16,084 nt of DNA from assembly GCA_947424995.1 (NCBI GenBank), contig CANDYO010000029.1, positions 1 to 16,084 on the forward strand, in the 5' to 3' direction. The notes beneath the pieces were generated by a model. The model worked only from the letters and a program-made list of their open reading frames with translations. It did no database searches and was not told where the DNA came from. Each line of letters opens with the position of its first letter. The first letter of the stretch is position 1. The position numbers were made by a program, and so were the translations under genes. Below, one piece after another: positions 1-6,398 of this stretch. This stretch comes from Rickettsiales bacterium. Lineage in GTDB: Bacteria > Pseudomonadota > Alphaproteobacteria > Rickettsiales > CANDYO01.

Positions 1-2
1 AG

Positions 3-269
3 TTATTACCAGGTGGTTTTGAATTGAATCAATCTCTTAAAGATAACCTTGATGAAAAACCAACCAATCTACTTGAAACTATTTACGTTGATAAACGAGA
101 AGATCGCTTGGTAATTTTTGCTACAATACCAGCGCATGAATCTATTTATACCTACCAAATAAAAGCAGTTAATCGTGGTATTTTCACTAGCCCGATAACT
201 TTTGCTGAATCTATGTATATGCCGAATATCTTTACTAAGGGGACCATGGGTAAGATAGCTATTGATTAA
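3..269 (+). CDS. alpha-2-macroglobulin-like protein, C-terminal end (partial)
   Basis: This is the last part of a gene that begins before the window. The frame is open from the first complete codon (base 3) and ends at TAA 267-269, giving 88 visible residues. They read LPGGFEL near the edge, then VDKREDRLVIFA, then YQIKAVNRGIFTSPITFAESMY. This order (LPxGFE, a REDR strand, YxxxAVNRGxF, AESMY) matches the receptor-binding-like C-terminal domain of bacterial alpha-2-macroglobulins (YfaS/MagD type). These are large periplasmic or lipid-anchored proteins thought to trap proteases and to pair with a PbpC-type glycosyltransferase. The thioester region and signal peptide lie outside the window. A TTG at 24 can look like a start, but matching family sequence continues upstream of it. 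The family call is from recognition of this tail only. Confidence 0.82.
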   Translation, partial: LLPGGFELNQSLKDNLDEKPTNLLETIYVDKREDRLVIFATIPAHESIYTYQIKAVNRGIFTSPITFAESMYMPNIFTKGTMGKIAID

Positions 270-285
270 ATAAGTTACGCGCATC

Positions 286-495
286 CCTGTAAGGGTTCAC
301 TAACTGAGTTTTTACAGATTCAGCGTCATCCCTGACGAGGAAAAACTAGGCAAGGCCTAGTTTTAACGAGATCGTGGATTTCGTGAGAAAAAACTCCTGA
401 GATCCCCGGTCGAGCTGCCTACGGCAGCTTGCCAGGGATGACGCATATCTTTTTTTATTGCTAACCTTGTAACCGAGTTAGTGAAAATTTACAGG
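286..495. repeat. nested palindromic repeat (family 1, copy A)
   Basis: The core at 323-444 (122 bp) has perfect 12-bp terminal inverted repeats: GCGTCATCCCTG at 323-334 and CAGGGATGACGC at 433-444. Inside are two perfect hairpins, AAAACTAGG 342-350 with CCTAGTTTT 356-364, and AGCTGCC 413-419 with GGCAGCT 423-429. A central segment (about 376-409) is shared with the copy at 9700-9813. The core is enclosed by an outer imperfect inverted repeat, 286-305 against 476-495, matching at 17 of 20 positions. It lies between two convergent genes, so its transcripts from either side would fold strongly and it may act as a bidirectional stop. It resembles a MITE or a Rickettsia palindromic element; no transposase is visible. 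Confidence 0.8.
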
Positions 496-510
496 AATAA
501 CAAGCTTTAT

Positions 511-3165
511 TTATACAGACTCATTCTCAGCTAAAATTGCGCCAAAAATTGTATTTAATTCAGCACATGCGTTGTCTGCTTTAAAAATACTTGGATCTGA
601 AAAATAAACAAGCGCAAGGCTCCCAATAGGTCCTTCACCTTCAGTATTAAATATTAACATCAAATCAATCATTGATATATAACTATCTAGCATGTCTGAA
701 TTTGTGATTTCAGCACATTCTGTAGTTTTTTGTTTAATTATATTAAGAAATTGCGTATTTCGCGTATTAAATTCAGTATTGCTTGCAATTCTATTCTCAC
801 TAATGTCATGCAATTCATCTGCTGCATTAAAATATGAACTCAAATTATTATATACCGACTCTAATTTTGAACTTACTACCTGCCACGTCTTTTCACCGTA
901 TAAATACGCATATTCAGCTTTGATATGAAGTGCATTATATGCTAAATCTGATTCTACCTTTAATTTTCCAAACAGATAATCCTCATATAAATTTGAAGAT
1001 TTGATGTATAAAGCATAGCCTGATAGAACAGCCGCTCCAATAGAAGCTATTTTTGGTGCATTAGAATCTTTAGTAGGTAATGTCTTTGCTAACGAAGGTA
1101 ATGCTAACGATAAACCAAAATTAATCGTTCCAAGTACATAATCACCTTTTGACATGCTGTGAACCATGCCAAGCCCACCAAAAACCATAGAGTTTAAAAA
1201 ATTACCACTTAAGGCTGATATAGTATACCCGAGCGCAAAGCCTGATTTTAGTATATTGTCCATCGTAGGAACATATAAAGCCTTTCCAATATCAATAGAA
1301 ACACTCATCCCATTAATTGTTAGAGCTGTTCCTCTTAAGCAATCAAATCCTATATTATCGCTCTTCGGGACGTTACCTGCTGTTGAGTCTATATCTTCAA
1401 AATTACTTTTTGGCACTTCACTTCCTATTGAACCTATAACTTTTTGCGCATCTCTCGCGACTAAAGAACCACTTGAATCTGATTTTGGCTGATCTAACAA
1501 GGCAGCTAGGAATTTAGATGCTTCTTGTCGAGAAAGATAGGTCAACACCTGATAAAATGCATCTAGTGGGATAGGTATATTTTTATTGCTCAAGATTATT
1601 TTAGAAACAAAATCTTTCTCATATTGTTCATAAAATTGTTTATATTTGTAAGTTTTTGAAAGTTGTTCCTCATTACTAGATAAACTTTTACCTATCTTTT
1701 GATTCCAAAATACTTTACCTGTCCATCCTTTCACATATTCTGAAGCAAGTCCCTCATTACAGCCTTTGTTATCGAAGTAGTCAACTCTCTCCTCTTCGCT
1801 AGTTAATTTTATACCAGCTATTTTTCTTTGCTCTGCTTTTGCAATCTTTATTGAAATAGGTAACATACCTACACCTCTGGTATTATCATAAGCATCAATA
1901 CCACTTGCTAAAAAGAGCTGAACTATTCTTTTTTCTCCTTCTACAACAGCAATACTCATAATTCCTTTACCTTCGTGATTAACAAGATCAACATCAGCTC
2001 CTTCTTGTATAAGAGATTCCACTGCTTCTGTTTTGCCTCTTCTCACAAGATTATATATAGCGGTTTCACCTTTCTCATTACTCTGGTTAATATTAGCTCC
2101 AGCTTTTATAAGATGCCTTATAGCCATTGTAAGCTTTTCGTTTATCCAATAATTTGTGACATAATGTAGGGCTGTATCCCCTTTTAGGTCAGCGTAATTA
2201 GTCTTAGCTTTTGCATTTGTAAGAAGCTCTAGTACCTCAATATCTCCACCTTGAGCAGCAAACATCAAAGCTGTTTTGCCTTCTTTAGTCGCATAATTAA
2301 CATCAACATTTTCTTGTTTGAGATAAAATTTTACTAAATCTTTTTCTCCTTTTTTTACAGCGCGTATAAGAATTTCTTGGTCAAGCTTATCAACTCCTTC
2401 TATTGTTCCATCATTTATTGCTGTATTTGTATTAGTTCCTATTGAGTCGCTCCCTGTAGAGCTTTTGAAATCTATAAAAACCGAAGTAGGTTTTTCATCG
2501 TAACGACCTGTTCGCATTGTTAAAAGCACAGTATTTTGCTGAAAATATTCATTCACTTCATCAGAGTATTGTGATAGCGCTTGTGTCGGTTTTAGTACTT
2601 TTATAAAATATCGGTCTGGTAACTTACCATTCTCTAAGCTAAGCTTTCTTCTTGTTAGCATATCTGGGTTACTCATATCAAATAAATCAGCGCTATACTT
2701 TCCTATATTTTTGAGTGTTGGCAGATCAACACCTCTGTACCATGATCCACTAGTTATTACTGAATAATAGCTTTTATGATCATGATAAGCTTTCTCACCA
2801 ATAATATCAGGTGCAATAGTTTTCCATAAAGATGATACATAAAAATCAAAATTTTTTAAGAATCTATCACCTTCTTCAAGTGTAAGGGAGTCTACTCTAT
2901 TAAAAATTTGCAATGCATCATTTTCATCTGACCTAACAAACAAAGCAATATTTTTAAACACTGGATTGCTATACCAGGATTCATCTGTACTTAGCTCCTG
3001 ATGAACTCTTATCCAAGGATTACGGACTAATAGATATATCAATACTAGATATTCTTTTGTAACTCCGCTAGACCAACAGCTATAATCAAAAGCTGTATGA
3101 CAAGTACCAAGATGAAATCCATGATTTTTAGAAAATTCCGAGGCTAACCTTTTTGTATCTTTCAT
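511..3165 (-). CDS. ankyrin-repeat protein with hydrophobic C-terminal region, putative effector
   Basis: The protein has 884 residues from the ATG at 3165. Residues 1-235 match nothing I recognise. Residues 235-257 form a Ser/Thr/Asn-rich linker. About five ankyrin repeats cover residues 260-430; the clearest have GKTALMFAAQGGDIEVLELL, GDTALHYV and GETAIYNLVRRGKTEAVESL cores. A charged region follows, then a hydrophobic, Gly/Ser/Leu-rich stretch at about 610-720 that could insert in membranes, and a helical tail to 884. No Sec signal peptide is evident. Ankyrin repeats bind proteins, and in intracellular bacteria such proteins are often secreted into the host; that role is inferred here. The start is uncertain: AAGGAG at 3193-3188 sits 8 nt before an ATG at 3179 that opens only a 5-codon frame, whose TGA overlaps the 3165 ATG. 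The main frame is also open upstream to 3357 without a standard start codon. Confidence 0.8.
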   Translation of the reverse strand: MKDTKRLASEFSKNHGFHLGTCHTAFDYSCWSSGVTKEYLVLIYLLVRNPWIRVHQELSTDESWYSNPVFKNIALFVRSDENDALQIFNRVDSLTLEEGDRFLKNFDFYVSSLWKTIAPDIIGEKAYHDHKSYYSVITSGSWYRGVDLPTLKNIGKYSADLFDMSNPDMLTRRKLSLENGKLPDRYFIKVLKPTQALSQYSDEVNEYFQQNTVLLTMRTGRYDEKPTSVFIDFKSSTGSDSIGTNTNTAINDGTIEGVDKLDQEILIRAVKKGEKDLVKFYLKQENVDVNYATKEGKTALMFAAQGGDIEVLELLTNAKAKTNYADLKGDTALHYVTNYWINEKLTMAIRHLIKAGANINQSNEKGETAIYNLVRRGKTEAVESLIQEGADVDLVNHEGKGIMSIAVVEGEKRIVQLFLASGIDAYDNTRGVGMLPISIKIAKAEQRKIAGIKLTSEEERVDYFDNKGCNEGLASEYVKGWTGKVFWNQKIGKSLSSNEEQLSKTYKYKQFYEQYEKDFVSKIILSNKNIPIPLDAFYQVLTYLSRQEASKFLAALLDQPKSDSSGSLVARDAQKVIGSIGSEVPKSNFEDIDSTAGNVPKSDNIGFDCLRGTALTINGMSVSIDIGKALYVPTMDNILKSGFALGYTISALSGNFLNSMVFGGLGMVHSMSKGDYVLGTINFGLSLALPSLAKTLPTKDSNAPKIASIGAAVLSGYALYIKSSNLYEDYLFGKLKVESDLAYNALHIKAEYAYLYGEKTWQVVSSKLESVYNNLSSYFNAADELHDISENRIASNTEFNTRNTQFLNIIKQKTTECAEITNSDMLDSYISMIDLMLIFNTEGEGPIGSLALVYFSDPSIFKADNACAELNTIFGAILAENESV

Positions 3166-3357
3166 ATCAGGATAGTCATTATCACCTCTCCTTCTTAGTT
3201 CTTTTAATGCTGGATTTAGCGGTATTTTGTAGCCAGCTTCGCTTTTAAGCGCTGCAAGCGTAAGCCTCTGAGGATTTATTTCTGCTGAATATATAACTTC
3301 TGGAAAGATAACCTTTGGTTTTATATGTACACTTATATCTAGTTTAATAATAAAGTA
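3166..3357 (-). other. in-frame open extension upstream of the ankyrin gene start
   Basis: Reading upstream from the ATG at 3165 there is no stop for 64 codons, until TAA at 3360-3358. The translation looks like real protein (for example KPKVIFPEVIYSAEINPQRL, later LKELRRRGDNDYPD), not the Lys/Asn/Ile-rich noise of AT-rich spacers. It contains no ATG, GTG or TTG in frame; only ATT codons at 3351-3349 and 3348-3346 could serve as rare starts, and I see no ribosome binding site before them. It may be the true N-terminus with an unusual start, or the remnant of a longer gene that lost its 5' end. The rest of this 390-bp gap (3358-3471) is AT-rich spacer with a TTAACGTTAA palindrome and no gene that I can see. 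Confidence 0.5.
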
Positions 3358-3471
3358 TTAGTAGCAAATTAACGACTAATTGTCAATTAATTAATTAATA
3401 TTAACGTTAACTACATTGCATTTATTAAGCATAGTTAATCTTTTGATGTAATTTAATCATAATTAATCCCA

Positions 3472-3517
3472 TTAACCAATTATTAAATATTTTAAAGTAA
3501 GCTTAAATATCAATTTA
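3472..3517 (+). promoter_or_regulatory. duplicated upstream block, copy 1
   Basis: This 46-bp block lies 38 bp before the first small paralogue. It matches the block at 3998-4043, before the second paralogue, at 44 of 46 positions with no gaps. The sequence after it diverges until the ribosome binding site, here AAAGGAG at 3542-3548, 7 nt before the ATG. Conservation of a non-coding block stronger than that of the proteins it precedes suggests a shared promoter, operator or 5' leader. I cannot assign a consensus -35/-10 pair inside it with confidence, although AT-rich TTAAAT at 3503-3508 could serve as a -10. Confidence 0.55.
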
Positions 3518-3555
3518 GTGTGAGTTTTAAAAATCTATTTTAAAGGAGTTTTTCT

Positions 3556-3933
3556 ATGGTTAATTTTGGTAAAATAGCTAAAAAGCAGGCTACTACATTT
3601 GGGATCTCTGTAGCAAACATAGTAATACAAGTAGCTACTGCAGGTTTAGCACCTAAAATACCGGGCAGTGAAGAACCACCGCGAACAGCTCCTATAGCAC
3701 TTACAGATCCTATAGCGCTTAATGCAGCTTTATTGTTTACTTTCGATGCTGCTCAGATTCCTACCATTCAAACTTGTAGCAACATGATTTCTGTAACATG
3801 TTCAGATATTTCTTTAACTGATTGCACAATAACAGGCATTGTTTCAGCTAAGATTACCCCTTGCTTACAAGGAATCCTATCTCTTATGGGAGAAGATTTA
3901 GATTATACGATGGAACCCCTCCCCCAGCTATAG
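3556..3933 (+). CDS. small protein of unknown family, paralogue 1
   Basis: The protein has 125 residues, with a good ribosome binding site (AAAGGAG, 7 nt spacing). The N-terminus has Lys6, Lys9 and Lys10 followed by a mildly hydrophobic run at about 14-32 (GISVANIVIQVATAGLA), which could be a signal peptide or membrane anchor. The middle is Pro/Ala/Thr-rich. Five cysteines lie at about residue 75 and beyond. The last part, TPCLQGILSLMGEDLD, is shared with the neighbour at 4064 (APCLQSILSFMGEDSD), while the N-terminal two thirds are not clearly alignable. I do not recognise the family. The duplicated upstream block and the shared tail show that the two genes are related. A small secreted or surface-associated protein is possible; no function can be assigned. 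Confidence 0.7.
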   Translation: MVNFGKIAKKQATTFGISVANIVIQVATAGLAPKIPGSEEPPRTAPIALTDPIALNAALLFTFDAAQIPTIQTCSNMISVTCSDISLTDCTITGIVSAKITPCLQGILSLMGEDLDYTMEPLPQL

Positions 3934-3945
3934 ACAGCAAAGACT

Positions 3946-3999
3946 GTTGCACAAAATATTATTTATATAAACAACTCTTGTGTAACGGTCCTTTTTCTT
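3946..3999 (+). terminator. possible terminator after paralogue 1
   Basis: GTTGCACAA at 3946-3954 pairs with TTGTGTAAC at 3978-3986 (nine pairs, one of them G-T), followed 4 nt later by a T-rich run CTTTTTCTT at 3991-3999. The loop is long (23 nt) and AU-rich, which weakens the case. It would separate the two paralogues into independent units, consistent with each having its own upstream block. Confidence 0.3.
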
Positions 4000-4043
4000 A
4001 ACCAATTATTAAACATTTTAAAGTAAGGTTAAATATCAATTTA
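3998..4043 (+). promoter_or_regulatory. duplicated upstream block, copy 2
   Basis: This is the second copy of the 46-bp block found at 3472-3517, with only two substitutions (near the centre and about two thirds along). It ends 20 bp before the second paralogue, against 38 bp for the first, so the block itself is what is kept and not the distance to the gene. The ribosome binding site AAGGGAG at 4048-4054 follows it. A shared promoter or regulator site is the simplest reading. Confidence 0.55.
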
Positions 4044-4063
4044 TCTTAAGGGAGTATTTTATA

Positions 4064-4417
4064 ATGACAGGTAATATAATGACTGGTGGAGAGGGAGCTG
4101 GTATAGATCCAAAAACTTTAATCATACCTTGCGCAACAACGGATTTTAATGCTAGATTACTTCAGATGGATATTCGATGGTTCCAAACCGGAAGCACGGA
4201 ATCGCTCCCACTAGGTAATCTTGCCGGACCAAGAACCACATTTTCAGACCCTCCTCTTGATATTAAAGTATGTTCTGAGGTAGTATTTAAAGAATACCAA
4301 GGAGACTGTTTAGCCGTTAATAAGCTTATGATCGCTCCTTGCTTACAAAGTATTTTATCTTTTATGGGAGAAGATTCAGATAATAGTATGTCAATGCCGA
4401 TGTCTTTCAAAGCTTGA
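4064..4417 (+). CDS. small protein of unknown family, paralogue 2
   Basis: The protein has 117 residues, starting at the ATG 9 nt after AAGGGAG. A second ATG at residue 6 is less well placed. Unlike paralogue 1 there is no hydrophobic N-terminus; it opens Gly-rich (TGGEGAG). Four cysteines are present, the last within the shared tail APCLQSILSFMGEDSD, which corresponds to TPCLQGILSLMGEDLD in paralogue 1. The DNA of this tail is also very similar between the two genes. The Cys/Pro-Cys spacing and the acidic GED end are the visible family signature. I do not recognise the family or its function. Duplication with an intact upstream block followed by fast divergence of the front part is the likely history. 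Confidence 0.7.
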   Translation: MTGNIMTGGEGAGIDPKTLIIPCATTDFNARLLQMDIRWFQTGSTESLPLGNLAGPRTTFSDPPLDIKVCSEVVFKEYQGDCLAVNKLMIAPCLQSILSFMGEDSDNSMSMPMSFKA

Positions 4418-4424
4418 GTTGCAA

Positions 4425-4520
4425 AAGTTTTAAAAAGATTTCAACTGCCTGCTCGCCTAAGCCTTGGCGCAGGCTGGGGATTCCCGGAGATCAAGTAAAG
4501 CTTGGGTCCCTGGAATAACG
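4425..4520. repeat. mosaic palindromic repeat remnant
   Basis: The left part (AAAAGATTTCAACTG at 4433-4447) resembles the TTTTCAACTGGA segment of the repeats near 6325 and 11626. It is followed by a hairpin, GCCTGC 4447-4452 with GCAGGC 4469-4474. The right end (CCCTGGAATAACGC, 4508-4521) resembles the end of the family 1 copy at 9800-9813. It therefore looks like a chimera of two repeat families. It lies between the convergent paralogue 2 and plsY. Confidence 0.5.
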
Positions 4521-4596
4521 CAAAACTCAAACTTGTACAAAAAATATGTGATAGTATAAAACATGTATTACTGAACTAAACTATTTTTTCACGCCA

Positions 4597-5187
4597 CTAC
4601 TTCTTTTTACCAAATTTAGATTCTTTACCTTCAATTAAACGAATAATATTATCCTTATGTTTTATCAATATCAGCAATATAAGCGAAATCATTAAAAATA
4701 AATTTCCATCTATCGGTTCGATTACGCTTAAAGCAATTATTCCAGCTACAGCAGCAGCAATTGAAGCAAGAGAAGAATACCTAGATATAGCGAATGTTAC
4801 GATCCAAGTAATAATTAAAATTAAAGCTACTTTAGGAAATAAATACAAACTAAGCCCTAAGAAGCAAGCAACTCCCTTACCTCCTTTAAATTTTAGCCAT
4901 ATTGGATATAGGTGGCCTAAAAATGCACTACTAGCAACTAAATAATCCATATCTTGAAACCCCAGTTTATTGGCTAATATAATTGCCAAAATAACTTTAC
5001 TACTATCAGCAATTAAAGTTAAAAGCGCAAGTAGTTTACTGCCAGTACGCAAGACATTAGTAGTGCCAATATTACCAGAACCAATTTTGCGAATATCACC
5101 ATGACCGGCACAAAAACTGATTACTAAACCAAATGGAATAGAGCCAATTAAATAAGCCATTATTAGAATTAATATTTCATTGAGCAT
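4597..5187 (-). CDS. plsY: acyl-phosphate:glycerol-3-phosphate acyltransferase PlsY
   Basis: PlsY is an integral membrane enzyme that moves an acyl group from acyl-phosphate to glycerol-3-phosphate, giving lysophosphatidic acid, the first step of phospholipid synthesis. The 196-residue protein has normal family length. Conserved loops are all present: GSIPFG at 15-20 and SGNIGTTNVLR at 37-47, GHLYPIWLKFKGGKG at 91-105 (the glycine-rich phosphate loop), and the C-terminal HKDNIIRLIEGKESK at 177-191. Hydrophobic segments lie at about 3-24, 52-72, 83-99, 107-130 and 138-175. The start at 5187 has AGAGGAG just upstream and overlaps the end of mltG by 11 bp, so translation is probably coupled. A PlsX partner is not in this window. 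Confidence 0.95.
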   Translation of the reverse strand: MLNEILILIMAYLIGSIPFGLVISFCAGHGDIRKIGSGNIGTTNVLRTGSKLLALLTLIADSSKVILAIILANKLGFQDMDYLVASSAFLGHLYPIWLKFKGGKGVACFLGLSLYLFPKVALILIITWIVTFAISRYSSLASIAAAVAGIIALSVIEPIDGNLFLMISLILLILIKHKDNIIRLIEGKESKFGKKK

Positions 5188-6163
5188 TATTTTTCTCCTC
5201 TTGCCTTATCTTGCGGTAATTACTTACATGTTGATTATGATCTTTTAAATTACTTGAGAAATTATGTCCACCTTTACTATCTACTACAAAATATAATTCA
5301 GTAGTTGTTAGTGGATTTAAAACCGCTTCAATCGCAGATATTCCAGGATTACCAATCGCTGTAGGGGGAAGCCCGACATATAAATAAGTATTATATAATG
5401 ATTTTATTTTTAGATCAGTTAAAGTAATACTTCTGTTAAAAACATATTGTCCTTGGGTTACCGCATAAATCACCGTTGGATCAGCTTGCAATCTCATTTT
5501 TTTATTCAATCGATTTATAAATACCCCAGCAATTCTTCTCCGCTCACTGGCAAGACCAGTCTCTTTTTCAACAATAGATGCTAAAATAACCGCTTCTTGC
5601 TTATTAGCTAAGGGTAAATTAGGCAACCGTTTTGCCCATAATTCATCAAGCAAAGCCTGGCTTTTCTTATAGATCCGATTCAAAAGCATCATTTTTGTTT
5701 CACCATAAGTATAATGATAAGTATCGGCAATAAAATCTCCTTCATTAAATTCTCTGGTGATTTCATCTATAAGCATTTTTTCATTTTGGATTTTGGTGAT
5801 GATTTCTTTGATGGTAATTCCTTCAGGGAAAGTAAGCTTATGGATCACCACCCTCCCTTCATGCATCATATTAAGAATATCTCGAATAGGAGTATGCGCT
5901 GGTATCGCATATTCACCAGCTTGAAGAGGTAGATCTTGGAAAAACATCCGATGCGATAACCAAAAAACTTTAGGATAGCTTATTAAATTATACCTAGTTA
6001 ATTCTTTAGCTATTTTTTTTATTGAATAACCACGCGGAACGATTAAGTTAACGACTTGATCATTATTACTCTCGGTGTTCATATAATGACTTAAGTTCAA
6101 GTAAGCCAAACCTAAACCAAGTATAAGAATAAATATCGAAATTAAGATTATTCTCTTTAACAT
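5177..6163 (-). CDS. mltG: endolytic murein transglycosylase MltG
   Basis: MltG (YceG-like) is an inner-membrane lytic transglycosylase that cuts newly made glycan strands, probably ending their growth. The 328-residue protein has a short N-terminal anchor (residues 4-23), a LysM-like part at about 36-90 (VPRGYSIKKIAKEL), and the catalytic domain. The signature ASIVEKETG at 195-203 contains the expected catalytic glutamate, and RLQADPTVIYA (224-234) and GLPPTAIGNPG (264-274) are typical. It lies between fabF and plsY; fabF-mltG neighbourhood is common in proteobacteria, often with pabC or tmk, which are absent here. The start has CAGGGA 11 nt upstream, a weak site that may itself derive from a repeat arm. 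Confidence 0.95.
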   Translation of the reverse strand: MLKRIILISIFILILGLGLAYLNLSHYMNTESNNDQVVNLIVPRGYSIKKIAKELTRYNLISYPKVFWLSHRMFFQDLPLQAGEYAIPAHTPIRDILNMMHEGRVVIHKLTFPEGITIKEIITKIQNEKMLIDEITREFNEGDFIADTYHYTYGETKMMLLNRIYKKSQALLDELWAKRLPNLPLANKQEAVILASIVEKETGLASERRRIAGVFINRLNKKMRLQADPTVIYAVTQGQYVFNRSITLTDLKIKSLYNTYLYVGLPPTAIGNPGISAIEAVLNPLTTTELYFVVDSKGGHNFSSNLKDHNQHVSNYRKIRQEEKNNAQ

Positions 6164-6234
6164 TGTTATGCGTCCCTGAAACTTAAGAATCTTAGATTAA
6201 AATGCGACCAAACAATAAACTAGGTGTGGATATC

Positions 6235-6364
6235 ATTCTTTCCCGCCGTAGCTTTTAGCGAAGGCGTGGCGAGAATCCAGATTAAATCTCTTAAAATCTA
6301 ACGTAACAAATTTAAAAAAAAAATTCAACTGGACCCTCGTCCTTCGGACGAGGGTGACGACCTC
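6235..6364. repeat. palindromic repeat between fabF and mltG (family 2, copy A)
   Basis: The right part contains a perfect 10-bp hairpin, ACCCTCGTCC 6333-6342 with GGACGAGGGT 6346-6355, and ends TGACGACCTC at 6355-6364. The left arm is an imperfect hairpin bounded by ATTCT 6235-6239 and AGAAT 6272-6276. Between them are TTAAATCTCTTAA (6282-6294) and an A-rich stretch leading to TTCAACTGGA (6324-6333). The middle and right modules recur at 11549-11677, but the left hairpin there is different in sequence. It fills most of the 235-bp gap between fabF and mltG, so any fabF-mltG transcript would carry it. Confidence 0.7.
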
Positions 6365-6398
6365 GTTTAACTTACCGTCTACTTACACCAAAACCTAT

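Noticed and set aside
69..284. Reverse-strand open frame over the alpha-2-macroglobulin end
   Set aside because: It is antisense to a frame with clear family motifs and has no ribosome binding site or recognisable content.
286..495. Insertion sequence
   Set aside because: There are terminal inverted repeats but no transposase frame and the element is too short; a non-autonomous repeat fits better.
692..2169. Several plus-strand open frames of 60-110 codons within the ankyrin gene
   Set aside because: They are shadows of the 884-residue reading frame on the other strand, with no motif or start signal of their own.
6314..6355. Intrinsic terminator of fabF (10-bp hairpin and T run on the minus strand)
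   Set aside because: The T run starts 9 nt after the stem, too far for a standard terminator, and the parts belong to a dispersed repeat.
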